From NCBI RefSeq assembly GCF_002261425.1, contig NZ_NEVJ01000003.1, forward strand, positions 3,100,001 through 3,164,000: DNA of 64,000 nucleotides, read 5' to 3'. This DNA comes from Bordetella genomosp. 9. GTDB lineage: Bacteria; Pseudomonadota; Gammaproteobacteria; Burkholderiales; Burkholderiaceae_B. This document shows, piece after piece, positions 17,897 through 27,300 of the stretch; the first letter of the stretch is position 1, and each line of letters starts with the position of its first letter. A model generated the notes under the pieces. That model was not told where the DNA came from and searched no databases. It was given only the letters and a program-made list of their open reading frames with translations. The position numbers and the translations under genes are program-made.

Positions 17897-19276
17897 TCAG
17901 AAGAAGGACGCGGACACCTGGAACAGCTTTTCCACGCGGGCCATCTGGTTGCGGCCCGGCACGAAGACGATGACATGGTCGTCCTGCTGGATGACGGTAT
18001 CGGGGTCCGGCATGATGATTTCGTCTTCCCGGACCAGGGCGCCGATGACCGCGCCCTTGGGCAGGCGCACCTGGCAGACCTGGCGGCCGACCACCCGCGA
18101 GGTTTTCTGGTCGCCATGGGCGACAGCTTCCAGGGCTTCGATCACGCCCTGCCGCAGCCGGTGCACCGCGACCACGTCGCCGCGCCGCACGTGGCGCAGC
18201 AGTTCGCTCATGGTGGCATGGGAAGGCGAGACGGCCACGTCGATATGGCTGCCCTGCATCAATTCCCCATAGGCCTGGCGATTGATCAGCGCGATGACGC
18301 GGCGCGCCCCGAGGCGCTTGGCCAGCAGCGACGACATGATGTTGTCCTCGTCGTCGCTGGTCAGCGCCAGCCAGGTATCCATGTCCTCGATGTTCTCGCG
18401 TTCCAGCAGGCCTTCGTCGGTGGCGTTGCCATGCAGCACCAGGACGTTGGAGGGCAGCTTTTCCGCCAGGTACTGGCAACGGGCGGCGCCGTGCTCGATG
18501 ATGCGCACGCTGTAGTTTTCCTCGGCCAGTTCCTGCGCCAGGCGCAGGCCGATGTTGCCGCCGCCGGCGATCATGATGCGGCGCGCGGTCTTTTCCGCCG
18601 AGCGCAGCTGGCGCACCGCGCGGCGCGCATGCCGCGTGTCGGCCACGACCACGACTTCATCGCCGGGCTGGATGACGGTGCCGCGGCCCGCCTGCAGCGG
18701 CCGGCCATCCCGCATGATGTCGACGATGCGCGCCGAGACGTCGGGCCAGACCTCCGGCAGCGCCTCCAGCGGCCGGTTGGCCATGGCGCTGCCGCGACCG
18801 ACGCGGGCCGTCACCACGCTGACGCGGCCGCCCGCGAACTCGACGACCTGCAGGGCTTCGGGAAATTCGATCAGGCTGTGCAGATAGGTGGTGACGCTGC
18901 GTTCCGGACTGATCAGGGCGTCGATGCAGAAGCCGTCGTCGCCGAGCAGTTCAGGGTGTTCGGCGACATCCGACGACCGGACGCGCGCAATGCGGCGCGG
19001 AATGTTGAACACCTGCCGCGCGATGCGGCATGCCACCAGATTGACGGTATCCGAGGCGGCGCAGGCGATGAAGAGATCGGCGTCCTCCGCGCCCGCCTCA
19101 CGCAGGACGGACACCTGCGCGCCGTCGCCGCGCAGGCCGCGCAGGTCGCAACGTTCCTGCAGGTCCTGCAGGTTGCGCGCGTCGGTATCGATGACGGTGA
19201 TGTCGTTCTGCTCGGACACCAGGTTTTCGGCCACGCTCGTGCCCACCCGTCCCGCGCCGACGATCAGGATCTTCAT
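17897..19276 (-). CDS. trkA: Trk system potassium transporter NAD-binding protein TrkA
   Basis: This 459-residue cytosolic protein has two RCK modules. The first NAD-binding loop is MKILIVGAGRVGTSVAENL at the N terminus and the second is IMIAGGGNIGLRLAQEL near residue 233, each followed by a TrkA-C domain. It gates TrkH in response to nucleotides. Its start codon overlaps the stop of the response regulator by 4 bp (ATGA), indicating translational coupling within the rsmB-to-trkH operon. Confidence 0.96.
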   Translation of the reverse strand: MKILIVGAGRVGTSVAENLVSEQNDITVIDTDARNLQDLQERCDLRGLRGDGAQVSVLREAGAEDADLFIACAASDTVNLVACRIARQVFNIPRRIARVRSSDVAEHPELLGDDGFCIDALISPERSVTTYLHSLIEFPEALQVVEFAGGRVSVVTARVGRGSAMANRPLEALPEVWPDVSARIVDIMRDGRPLQAGRGTVIQPGDEVVVVADTRHARRAVRQLRSAEKTARRIMIAGGGNIGLRLAQELAEENYSVRIIEHGAARCQYLAEKLPSNVLVLHGNATDEGLLERENIEDMDTWLALTSDDEDNIMSSLLAKRLGARRVIALINRQAYGELMQGSHIDVAVSPSHATMSELLRHVRRGDVVAVHRLRQGVIEALEAVAHGDQKTSRVVGRQVCQVRLPKGAVIGALVREDEIIMPDPDTVIQQDDHVIVFVPGRNQMARVEKLFQVSASFF

Positions 19277-19947
19277 GTACTGCGCTTGCGCGCCGACTCG
19301 ATGCCCAGCTGCTTGAGCTTGCGGTAAAGGTGGGTGCGCTCCAGGCCGGTCTTTTCCGAGACCCGGGTCATGCTATGGCTTTCGCGCACCAGGTGGTATT
19401 CGAAGTAGATGCGTTCGAAGGCGTCGCGCGCTTCGCGCAAGGGCTGGTCCAGCGAGATGCTGCCCAGCAAGCCGTTGGACCCGGCGGGCGTTTCGGCGGC
19501 GGCGGACGGCAGGGAGGGCACGTCCAGTTCGTCTTCCAGCGGCACGGCCGACAGGGCGGCCGCGGGCGCGGGTTGCGGCACGCGGCCACGCGCCAGCGCT
19601 GCCGAAATAGTTTTTAACAACCGCTGCAGCGTAATGGGCTTTTCGAGAAAATCGAGCGCCCCGATGCGGGTGGCCTCGACCGCGGTATCGATGGTGGCGT
19701 GGCCGCTCATCATGATGACCGGCATGTCCAGCAGGCCTTGCGAGCCCCATTCCTTGAGCAGGCTCACGCCGTCGGTATCGGGCATCCAGATGTCCAGCAG
19801 GACGAGGTCGGGACGCGAACGTAGGCGAGCGGCACGGGCCTGGGCCGCATTTTCGGCCAGTTCGACCGTGTGTCCTTCGTCGTACAAGATTTCTGACAGA
19901 AGCTCGCGAATGCCAACTTCGTCATCAACCACCAGAATTCTGGCCAT
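19273..19947 (-). CDS. NtrX-like response regulator lacking the AAA+ domain
   Basis: This 224-residue protein has a receiver domain (residues 1-120: VVDDEVGIRELL with the acidic pocket, phospho-Asp in LVLLDIWMPDTDG, Lys in FLEKPI), a linker rich in Ala/Pro, and a Fis-type HTH at the C terminus (SHSMTRVSEKTGLERTHLYR). NtrX normally carries a sigma54-activating AAA+ ATPase between these parts; it is absent here, so sigma54 activation is unlikely. The ATG at 19947 is chosen because AGGTGG lies 8 bases upstream. It is flanked by its cognate-looking kinase and trkA. Confidence 0.85.
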   Translation of the reverse strand: MARILVVDDEVGIRELLSEILYDEGHTVELAENAAQARAARLRSRPDLVLLDIWMPDTDGVSLLKEWGSQGLLDMPVIMMSGHATIDTAVEATRIGALDFLEKPITLQRLLKTISAALARGRVPQPAPAAALSAVPLEDELDVPSLPSAAAETPAGSNGLLGSISLDQPLREARDAFERIYFEYHLVRESHSMTRVSEKTGLERTHLYRKLKQLGIESARKRST

Positions 19948-19959
19948 AAACCCGTCCAC

Positions 19960-22272
19960 CTATTGCGTAGCCGCATTATCCTGTTGTTGTGCGGTTGCGT
20001 CCAGAGTATCGACCCCGCCCGCCAGGCGGGTCAACAGTATCGAAATGCGCGCCCCGCCTTCGCGCCGGTTCGCCAGATCGATGCGCCCGCCATGCTCTTC
20101 CACGATCTTGCGGACGATCGCCAATCCTAACCCAGTCCCGTGCGCCTTGGTGGTCACGTAGGGCTCGAAGGCCCTTTGCATGACCTGCGGCGAGAAGCCC
20201 GGGCCGGTATCGGCCACCGTGAAACGCAGGGCCAATTGCTCTTCGCCATCGCCCTGGCGCGCGCGGGTCAGCTGCGTGGACACGCGGACCTTGCCCTCCT
20301 GCTGGCCGGTAATGGCATCGCGCGCATTGGCCAGCAGGTTGTGTATGACCTGCCGCAATTGCGTGGGATCGCCTTCGATGGGCGGCAGGCCGGGCTCCAG
20401 GGCGACTTCCAGATTGAGCGAATTGACATGATCGCGCATGAGACCTTCGACCGGATCCCAGCCGTACAGGGTCAGGACGTCGGAGACCAGTTCATTGAAG
20501 TCGATGCGCTTCATGACGGCCGGCGGCGTACGCGCGAATTCACGGAAATCGTCGACCATGTGCTTGAGCGAGGCGACCTGGTTGACGATGGTGTTGGTGG
20601 AGCGCTCCAGCATGCTCCTGTCCTTGGGCTCCAGGCGGTCGGCGAGCTTCATGGCGAGGCGTTCCGCCGACAGCTGGATGGGGGTCAGGGGGTTCTTGAT
20701 CTCGTGCGCCAGTCGGCGCGCGACTTCGCCCCAGGCGACGGCGCGGTTGGCCGACATCAGTTCGGTGATGTCGTCGAACACCACCAGATAGCCGTTGCCC
20801 CGGCCATCCACGCGCAGATGGGTGCCGCGCGCCAGCAACGTGGCGGCCTGCTGGGCCGCGGGGTGGCTGGCGGCGGGACTCAGCTGGATTTCGAACTGCT
20901 GCTGCCAGTGCAGGCGCTCCGACCCCACGGCGGTGTGCGCGGCAAAGGCCTGCCGGACGATTTGCGCGAAGGGCAGCATGCCCTCGACGGTTTCCAGGGG
21001 CCGGCCGATGACCGAGCGCAGGTCGGCCTGCAGGATGGTCTGCGCGCCCTGGTTCACCGTGGTGACACGGAATCCTTCGTCGAATACCAGCACGCCGGAG
21101 GACAGGTTCGACAGCACGCTTTCCAGGTAGACGTTGGAGCGCTCCAGCTGCTGGCGGTTGCTTTCGACCATGCGGCGCGCTTCGTCCAGCTGGCGCGTCA
21201 TGGCATTGAAGGAGCGCGTCAGCTGGCCGACTTCGTCACGTTCCGGGGGTTCGGGCAGGGGCCGGTAATCGCCGATGCCCACCGCCTGCGTGCCGGCGGC
21301 CAGGCGCAGCAGCGGACGCACCAGCCGCTTGGACAGCGACAGCGCGACGGCGATGGCGGTGAAGACCGACACCAGCAGGGCCAGCGTCAAGGTGATGCCA
21401 TAGAGCTTGCGCAGGCCCAGCCGCGACAGCGCCAGCTCCTGGTAGTCGCGGAACCCCTGCTGCACGCGGTTGGCGTTGTGCGCGATCTGGTCGGGTACCG
21501 GCTGCACCAGTTGCAGCCAGCGGGGTTCGCCGCCGGCGCTGCCCAGGGTGTCGAAGCGGTCGGGCGAGATCAGCGGGATCACCACCCGCAGGTGCAGGCC
21601 GCCCTGCCCCCGGTCCAGCGGATCGTCGGCTTCGGCCGCGGAATAGCCGCGCGACAGGCGCAACTGGTTCAGCACCGTGGCGGGCGGCAGTTCCGGCAGC
21701 AACTGGCCGTACTGGCTGGTGGAAAAGGCGATCATGCGGCCGCCGCCCGTGAATACCAGGGCTTCCTGCACACCGTTGGCTTCGCGCAGGCGGGTCAGCG
21801 TCAAGGCGATGTTGGCTTCGCTGGAGCGGTTCAGTTCCGTGGCCATGGAACGCGCCCGCGCATCCAGGTCGGCCAGCAGCGAGTCCAGCGCGGCGCGGCC
21901 CAGGTTCAGGCCGGATTCCAGGGCGCTGTCGACCCGCACGTTGAACCAGGACTCGATGGACCGCGACATGAACTGCACCGACAAGGTGTAGATCAGGGCG
22001 CCCGGCACCACGCCGATCAGCGTGAAGGCCAGGGCGAAGCGCGCCGTGAGCCGTGCGCCGAACTGGCGCCGCCGGATCTGGCGCACGAGCTTGACGGTCA
22101 GCGCCACCACCCAGGCGAACAGCGCCAGCGCGACCACGCCGTTCAGCAGCAGCAGCGCGTCGTAGTAGCGCGCCAGGCGCGAGGCATTGCCGGTGGACCA
22201 GGCCAGCAGGCCCAGCAGCAGCATGCCGGCCAGCGCACCCGCGACCAGGGCGATGCGCAGGAGCAGCCTCAT
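19960..22272 (-). CDS. NtrY-like sensor histidine kinase
   Basis: This membrane-bound kinase has 770 residues. The N-terminal part has three hydrophobic segments (near residues 5-28, 38-60 and 80-105), then a periplasmic region of about 170 residues, a further transmembrane segment (LTLALLVSVFTAIAVALSL), HAMP, PAS, HisKA with the phospho-acceptor His in EVARRLAHEIKNPLTPIQ, and HATPase (GLGLAIVRKIVEEHGG). The order matches NtrY. The start overlaps the DUF4390 stop by 4 bp. Stimulus is unknown; the downstream trkAH genes make envelope or ion stress a possible theme. Confidence 0.9.
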   Translation of the reverse strand: MRLLLRIALVAGALAGMLLLGLLAWSTGNASRLARYYDALLLLNGVVALALFAWVVALTVKLVRQIRRRQFGARLTARFALAFTLIGVVPGALIYTLSVQFMSRSIESWFNVRVDSALESGLNLGRAALDSLLADLDARARSMATELNRSSEANIALTLTRLREANGVQEALVFTGGGRMIAFSTSQYGQLLPELPPATVLNQLRLSRGYSAAEADDPLDRGQGGLHLRVVIPLISPDRFDTLGSAGGEPRWLQLVQPVPDQIAHNANRVQQGFRDYQELALSRLGLRKLYGITLTLALLVSVFTAIAVALSLSKRLVRPLLRLAAGTQAVGIGDYRPLPEPPERDEVGQLTRSFNAMTRQLDEARRMVESNRQQLERSNVYLESVLSNLSSGVLVFDEGFRVTTVNQGAQTILQADLRSVIGRPLETVEGMLPFAQIVRQAFAAHTAVGSERLHWQQQFEIQLSPAASHPAAQQAATLLARGTHLRVDGRGNGYLVVFDDITELMSANRAVAWGEVARRLAHEIKNPLTPIQLSAERLAMKLADRLEPKDRSMLERSTNTIVNQVASLKHMVDDFREFARTPPAVMKRIDFNELVSDVLTLYGWDPVEGLMRDHVNSLNLEVALEPGLPPIEGDPTQLRQVIHNLLANARDAITGQQEGKVRVSTQLTRARQGDGEEQLALRFTVADTGPGFSPQVMQRAFEPYVTTKAHGTGLGLAIVRKIVEEHGGRIDLANRREGGARISILLTRLAGGVDTLDATAQQQDNAATQ

Positions 22273-22853
22273 CGCTTGTCTCCCGCGGGATCGGCGAGGG
22301 CGAAGTCGAAGTCCTTCCACGGCGTGGCCACGGACCAGGAACTACTGTTCAGGGCGTTGACCTGGAAGGGCCGCGCCAGCATCGACGTATCCAGGCGCAG
22401 GCGCAGGCGGCCGTCGTAGCGCACGCCGGTCGCCAGGTCGGCGGCGTCGGCCACGGCCCAGCCGCGTATGTGGCGCACCATGTCCATGGCGGCGTCCAGC
22501 GACTGCACCGGCAGATTCAGTTCGCCGACGCCGGCGCGCCATTGGCGCGTCAAGGCGTTGTAGACGATGCGCCAGGTCATGTTGGTGTCGGCCACCGTGG
22601 TGTCCAGCCACCACCAGCGCGAACGCGTGATGACGACGTCGGCGGTGAAATACAGCGGCACGCCGCGTTCGGCCGCCTCGCGCAGCTGGTCGTTCAGTTC
22701 GACGCGGATGTCGGCGTCGATTTCCACCTTGCCATTGCGGATGACAGGATCGACGTTGACGACCTTGGGATCGGCGGCGTGCGCGATCCCCGCCCACGGC
22801 AGCGATAGCGCGGTGGCCAGCAAGAGCACGAACAGGCGCGTGGATATGGGCAT
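22269..22853 (-). CDS. DUF4390 domain-containing exported protein
   Basis: This 194-residue protein has a signal peptide (residues 1-26, ending in IAHAA) and a DUF4390 domain with the characteristic RSRWWWLDTTVADTNMTWRI and LTRQWRAGVGELN segments. Function is not known. In many betaproteobacteria it sits between rsmB and the ntrY-like gene, as here, and the stop overlaps the kinase start, so the product may act near the kinase periplasmic domain. That link is inference. Confidence 0.85.
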   Translation of the reverse strand: MPISTRLFVLLLATALSLPWAGIAHAADPKVVNVDPVIRNGKVEIDADIRVELNDQLREAAERGVPLYFTADVVITRSRWWWLDTTVADTNMTWRIVYNALTRQWRAGVGELNLPVQSLDAAMDMVRHIRGWAVADAADLATGVRYDGRLRLRLDTSMLARPFQVNALNSSSWSVATPWKDFDFALADPAGDKR

Positions 22854-22892
22854 ACGATGAATCAGCGCTGCAACCCCTTTATTCTTGGCGAT

Positions 22893-24227
22893 TCAGCTGG
22901 CCTTGGCAAACAAGGCATAGAAAAAGCCGTCATGTTGTGTCGTGTCTGTTGCGCCGGACGCGACGGGCAGCAACTGCCCGGGCGCTTCCAGACGCCGCGC
23001 GTCGGCGTGGCGGGCGGCGAAGGCCGTGGCCTGGCGCTCGCCTTCATCGGGAAATACCGAGCAGGTCACGTACAGCAGCCGGCCGCCCGGCGCCACGGTG
23101 CGCCATAGCGCATCGACGATACGGGCCTGCAGCTTGACGGTGCGCGCGACGTCGTCGGGCCGCCGCAGCCAGCGGATGTCCGGGTGCCGCCGGACGATGC
23201 CCGACGCGGTGCATGGGACGTCCGCCAGCACGGCATCGAAAGGCTTGCCGTCCCACCAGGCGCCCAGGTCGGCGGCATCGGCGGCGCGCAGCGCGACGCG
23301 CGGCGCGTCCAGGCCCAGCCGGCGCAGGTTGTCGCCCACGCGCTGCAGGCGGCCCGCGTCGGCGTCCAGGGCCAGCAGGTCGATATCGGCCAGCTCGAGC
23401 AGGTGGGCCGTCTTGCCGCCGGGCGCGGCGCAGGCGTCCAGCACACGCATGCCATCGGCTGCACCCAGGAGCGGCGCGGCCAGCTGCGCCCCGGCGTCCT
23501 GGACCGACCACCAGCCGTCGTCGAAACCCGGCAGGCGCTGCACCGGACGGGGCTGGTCCAGCATGATGCCCATGTCGGCCACCGGTTGCGCGCCGATGCC
23601 GGCCGCCTGGAATGCGTCCAGCACCTGCTGCCGCGTGGCGCGGCGGCGATTGACCCGCAAGGTCAGCGGGGATGGGATGTTGGCGCCCGCCAGTATGGAT
23701 TCCCAGTGTTCCGGGTAAGCCGATCGCAGCTTGTCCACCCACCATTGCGGGTGGTTCCAGCGCGCCTCGATCTGGCGCGCGAGCTGCGGCAGCAGGGTGT
23801 CCCGGTCGCGCAGGAAGGAGCGCAGCACGCCGTTCACCAAGCCTTTCAGCGGCTCGACGCGGGGCATGCCGGCGGCGGCCTGCACGGCCTGGTCGACGAC
23901 GGTGTAAGGCGCGTACACCGGCGCCGAGGTCCCGGAAGGCGCGGTATCCGGCAGCAGCAGCGTCAGGCTGACCAGCAACAGCGCTTCGGCCAGCGGCTCC
24001 GGAGGCGTGCGCGGCGCCAGGATGCGGCGCAGGGCGCGCGCTTCTCCCAGCCGGCGCATGGCATGGAAGGAAAGCGCCTGCGTGCCGGCGCGCAAGGGCG
24101 CCGGGACCTCGGCGATGGCGTCGGTCATGGAACGGCCCGCCAATACCGCCCGCGCGACCGCGGCGCTTTCCGCAAGGAGATCGCGCAACGGCGCCGCGGC
24201 CGCGGGGGATGACGTCGGGTCTGGCAT
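22893..24227 (-). CDS. rsmB: 16S rRNA (cytosine(967)-C(5))-methyltransferase
   Basis: This 444-residue enzyme methylates C967 of 16S rRNA. Residues about 10-150 are the NusB-like RNA-binding domain, followed by the Rossmann methyltransferase domain. AdoMet motif I is VLDACAAPGGKTAHLLELA. The two catalytic cysteines are in DVPCTASGIVRRHPDI and LLYVTCSVFPDEGE. The start at 24227 gives the family length; the much longer frame upstream is antisense to the mipA gene region and not used. It heads the operon running through to trkH. Confidence 0.95.
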   Translation of the reverse strand: MPDPTSSPAAAAPLRDLLAESAAVARAVLAGRSMTDAIAEVPAPLRAGTQALSFHAMRRLGEARALRRILAPRTPPEPLAEALLLVSLTLLLPDTAPSGTSAPVYAPYTVVDQAVQAAAGMPRVEPLKGLVNGVLRSFLRDRDTLLPQLARQIEARWNHPQWWVDKLRSAYPEHWESILAGANIPSPLTLRVNRRRATRQQVLDAFQAAGIGAQPVADMGIMLDQPRPVQRLPGFDDGWWSVQDAGAQLAAPLLGAADGMRVLDACAAPGGKTAHLLELADIDLLALDADAGRLQRVGDNLRRLGLDAPRVALRAADAADLGAWWDGKPFDAVLADVPCTASGIVRRHPDIRWLRRPDDVARTVKLQARIVDALWRTVAPGGRLLYVTCSVFPDEGERQATAFAARHADARRLEAPGQLLPVASGATDTTQHDGFFYALFAKAS

Positions 24228-24294
24228 GGGGAAGCGATAAGGCGGGGTGGGTAACCCCGTAATGGTACCTGCTCGCGGGCGGCGGAACCGGCGT

Positions 24295-25101
24295 TCAGAA
24301 CCGATAGCTGATTCCCACGATGCCAAAGGCCGAGGTGCGGCGCTCGACGATGGGACTGTCGCGCGCGTCGCCCAGCAGACTGCGCACGCCCAGCGTGGTG
24401 GACAGGCTCCATTGCGTATCCAGGGCGTAGCGCCAGTTGGCGTACAGCGTGGCGGAACGAAAACCCGCGCCCGCCGAATAGCTTCCCAGCCCGGCCTCGC
24501 TGCGCGCGGACTCCGCGCTGCTGACGCCGAACCACGTCGACATGTCGTCATGGCTGCCCCAGGTCGTCTCCGCGCCCAGCCGCACGGCGTGGGGCCCGGA
24601 CTGCCAGACGGCATAGGATCCGTTCAGCTCCACGCGGGTGCCATAGCCCGACCGCAAGGCCTGGATCGCGGTGGCGGTCACGCGCCAGCGGCCCGGCTGC
24701 CAGCGCACGAAAGCGCCCGCGGTGGCATGGGTGTCGATATCGTCCAGGCCTTCCAGGCGGTCGTAATCGTCCGCGTCCCGCCCCAGCCGCAGACCCGCGA
24801 ACACGCCGGCCTGCCAGTCCGGCGCCAGCCTGGTCTGCAGGCCCAGGGACGGCAGGCCATCGTTGGTGCCGACGAAGAATGCGCCGCGCTCGTAGGAAAG
24901 CTGCGGCACAGGCCTGGCGCGATAATCCTTGGCGCCGGCGTATTCGGGTACGATCCCCACGCCCAGGCCCACGCTGTTTTCGGCGCGGACGGCGCCGCCG
25001 GCCAGCATGGCCCACACGCCCAGCCCCGCCCAGGCGGCGTGCAGCCGGCGCCCTGCGAACGATGCGCCGCGGGAACGCAGCACCCTTGATCTGATTGCCA
25101 T
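24295..25101 (-). CDS. MipA/OmpV family outer-membrane protein
   Basis: This is a 268-residue outer-membrane beta-barrel. A signal peptide ends at about residue 41 (GGAVRAENS). The mature start VGLGVGIVPEYAGAKDY is typical of MipA/OmpV proteins, and the chain ends in ISYRF with the C-terminal aromatic residue used for outer-membrane insertion. The ATG at 25101 follows GAGGG at suitable spacing. It diverges from a PmrAB/QseBC-like two-component pair across a region holding a matching box, so it is a probable target of that system. Confidence 0.88.
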   Translation of the reverse strand: MAIRSRVLRSRGASFAGRRLHAAWAGLGVWAMLAGGAVRAENSVGLGVGIVPEYAGAKDYRARPVPQLSYERGAFFVGTNDGLPSLGLQTRLAPDWQAGVFAGLRLGRDADDYDRLEGLDDIDTHATAGAFVRWQPGRWRVTATAIQALRSGYGTRVELNGSYAVWQSGPHAVRLGAETTWGSHDDMSTWFGVSSAESARSEAGLGSYSAGAGFRSATLYANWRYALDTQWSLSTTLGVRSLLGDARDSPIVERRTSAFGIVGISYRF

Positions 25102-25166
25102 TGATTTACCCTCGCCCATGGCCGCGCGACGGGGCGGCCTTCCGGGCTGGGATTCTCGGCAAGGCG

Positions 25167-25184
25167 TTTTAAAAGTTTTTTAAT
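25167..25184 (+). promoter_or_regulatory. PmrA/QseB-type direct repeat
   Basis: TTTAA occurs at 25168-25172 and again at 25179-25183, an 11-bp period (TTTAA-N6-TTTAA). This matches the half-site layout of OmpR-family regulators of the PmrA/QseB group (CTTAA-N6-CTTAA). TAATCT at 25195-25200 could be the -10 of the response-regulator gene, placing the box over the -35 position. Confidence 0.6.
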
Positions 25185-25230
25185 TCCGGACCCGTAATCT
25201 GCGCGTCATTCCCGAACCGGAGACCACGCC

Positions 25231-25896
25231 TTGCACATCCTGCTTATCGAGGACGACCCCATGCTGGGGGACGCCCTATGCGGCGGTCTGCGGGAAGCGG
25301 GCTATGCGGTCGACTGGATGACCGACGCGGCGCAGGCGCGCGCCGCGGTCACCGACCACGACTACGGCGCGATCCTGCTGGACCTGCAACTGCCGCACGG
25401 TTCCGGCCTGGGCATCCTGAAAAGCGTGCGCGAACGCTACGACGCCACGCCCGTCGTCATCCTGTCGGCGCGCGACCGGCTCAGCGACAGGATCAAGGGG
25501 CTGGACGAAGGCGCGGACGACTACCTGGTCAAGCCCTTCCCCGTCGAAGAACTGCTGGCTCGGCTGCGCGCCGTGACCCGGCGCGCCAGCCACCGCGTGG
25601 TGCCGCTGATGCGCATTGGCGACGTGCAGGTCGACCCCGCGCGCCGCCACGTCAGGCTGGCGGGCCAGCCGGTCAAGCTCAGCATCCACGAGTACCGCAC
25701 GCTGGTCGCGCTGCTCGAACGCCAGGGCCATGTGGTGACCCGCGAACAGCTCGAGGACGCGGTATACGGCCGCCATGGCACCATCGAAAGCAATACCGTC
25801 GCGGTCTATGTCCACCAGTTGCGCCGCAAGCTGGGCAACGATCTGATCGCCACGGTGCACGGCTTCGGCTACCGCATAGGCGAGGCGCAGCCATGA
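25231..25896 (+). CDS. OmpR/PmrA-family response regulator
   Basis: This 221-residue regulator has a receiver domain (HILLIEDDPMLGDAL; phospho-Asp in AILLDLQLPHGSG; Lys in DYLVKPFPVEELLAR) and a winged-helix DNA-binding domain (KLSIHEYRTLVALLERQG; NTVAVYVHQLRRKLG). It starts with TTG; GGAGA lies 7 bases upstream. The stop overlaps the kinase start by 4 bp. The divergent neighbour is a MipA/OmpV protein, and a direct-repeat box lies between them. It belongs to the PmrA/QseB subgroup by sequence; the signal is not known. Confidence 0.93.
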   Translation: MHILLIEDDPMLGDALCGGLREAGYAVDWMTDAAQARAAVTDHDYGAILLDLQLPHGSGLGILKSVRERYDATPVVILSARDRLSDRIKGLDEGADDYLVKPFPVEELLARLRAVTRRASHRVVPLMRIGDVQVDPARRHVRLAGQPVKLSIHEYRTLVALLERQGHVVTREQLEDAVYGRHGTIESNTVAVYVHQLRRKLGNDLIATVHGFGYRIGEAQP

Positions 25897-27281
25897 GGGC
25901 CTGGCGCGCCCTGGCCGCGCAGCACGACAGCCTGCGTGTCCGGCTGCTTTGCGCCATGCTGATCGGCATCGTCGCCTTCGGCGGCGCCTGGTATTCGCTG
26001 CGGGCCTGGGATATGAAGCGGCCCGAAACGGGCTACCTGGACGAGCGGCTGCGCGACATCGCCAGGCAAATCGTCGAGTCCATCCCGCGCACCTTGTCGC
26101 CCCATGACTCCATCGCCGCCTACAGCCTGCCGGACAGCGAGGCGGATCCGAAAGGAGACATGCTTTTCCAGGTCTGGCACATGCCTTCGGGCAAGCTCAT
26201 CCTGCGCTCGCCCCGAGCGCCTGACCTGCCCATGAAGCCCAGCTTTTCCGAAGGCTTCAGCTCCATCGACGCGGACAATGAGACCCGGCGCGTGTATGCG
26301 CTGTCGGACCGCACCGGGACGATACAGGTGCAGACCGCCAAAGGCCAGTCGGAGCTGGCGGCGACCTACAAGGCCTGGGTCAGGGAAGGCGTGTTCGCCG
26401 CGATCGGGATCTTCCTGCTGCTGGCGATCATCATGTGGACGGCGGTCCACCTGAGCCTGCGCGCGCTGGACCAGGCCCGCGACGTGATCGCGCGCCGCTC
26501 GCCGTTCGACAACTCGCCCTTGCGGCAGGACGGTTTGCCCAGCGAGATCCGCCCGTTCGTCGTCGCCATCAACCAATTGCTGGAACGCCAGGAGGCCGCG
26601 CTGGCGCGCGAACGCCAGTTGATCGCGGATGCCGCGCATGAACTGCGCACGCCGCTGGCCGCGATCCAGGCGCAGGCCCAGCGCGCGACGTCGTCGCACG
26701 ACATCGACACCACGCGCGCCGAGGCCGCCAAGCTGCAGGCCGCCGCCGCGCGCGCCGCGCGCATCGTCGAGCAATTGCTGGACCAGGCCCGCCTGGATTC
26801 GGACGAGGCCCTGCCCATGGAAGATGTCGACCTGGCGGATATCGTCGACCTGGTGGTGCGCGATTTCGAGGGCAAGGCCGCGCACAAGTCGCAGAAGATC
26901 GCGATCGCCGCGGAAAGCTGCCCGGTGCGGGGGAACATCGACGCCCTGGGCATCCTCTTGGGGAATCTGGTGGATAACGCCGTGCGCTATACGCCGGAAC
27001 AGGGGCACATCAAGGTGTCCTGCGGCCTGGACCACGGTGCGCCCGTGCTGGCGATCGCCGACGACGGTCCGGGCATACCCTCCGCCTATCGCCGCCGCGT
27101 TTACGACCGCTTCTTCCGTGTGCCCGGCAGGACCGAAGGCGGCACCGGCATCGGCCTGTCGCTGGTCGCGCGCATCGCGCGGCTGCACGCTGCCGAGCTG
27201 GTGGAAATGCCGGTGGTACGCGGATTCCATCTGACCGTGCGATTCCCGGCGCGCATTGATGGCGCGTTGAAGGTTTCCTGA
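25893..27281 (+). CDS. Sensor histidine kinase (PmrB/QseC-like)
   Basis: This 462-residue inner-membrane kinase has transmembrane segments near residues 18-38 and 168-190 (AAIGIFLLLAIIMWTAV) flanking a periplasmic sensor of about 130 residues. The phospho-acceptor His is in DAAHELRTPLAAIQAQ, and the ATP-binding motifs are NLVDNAVRYTPE, DDGPGIP and GGTGIGLSLVARIARLH. It overlaps the regulator stop by 4 bp, indicating a co-translated pair. It converges on the GlxA-type regulator. Confidence 0.93.
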   Translation: MRAWRALAAQHDSLRVRLLCAMLIGIVAFGGAWYSLRAWDMKRPETGYLDERLRDIARQIVESIPRTLSPHDSIAAYSLPDSEADPKGDMLFQVWHMPSGKLILRSPRAPDLPMKPSFSEGFSSIDADNETRRVYALSDRTGTIQVQTAKGQSELAATYKAWVREGVFAAIGIFLLLAIIMWTAVHLSLRALDQARDVIARRSPFDNSPLRQDGLPSEIRPFVVAINQLLERQEAALARERQLIADAAHELRTPLAAIQAQAQRATSSHDIDTTRAEAAKLQAAAARAARIVEQLLDQARLDSDEALPMEDVDLADIVDLVVRDFEGKAAHKSQKIAIAAESCPVRGNIDALGILLGNLVDNAVRYTPEQGHIKVSCGLDHGAPVLAIADDGPGIPSAYRRRVYDRFFRVPGRTEGGTGIGLSLVARIARLHAAELVEMPVVRGFHLTVRFPARIDGALKVS

Positions 27282-27300
27282 TCGCACAGGGGTCGCCGTC

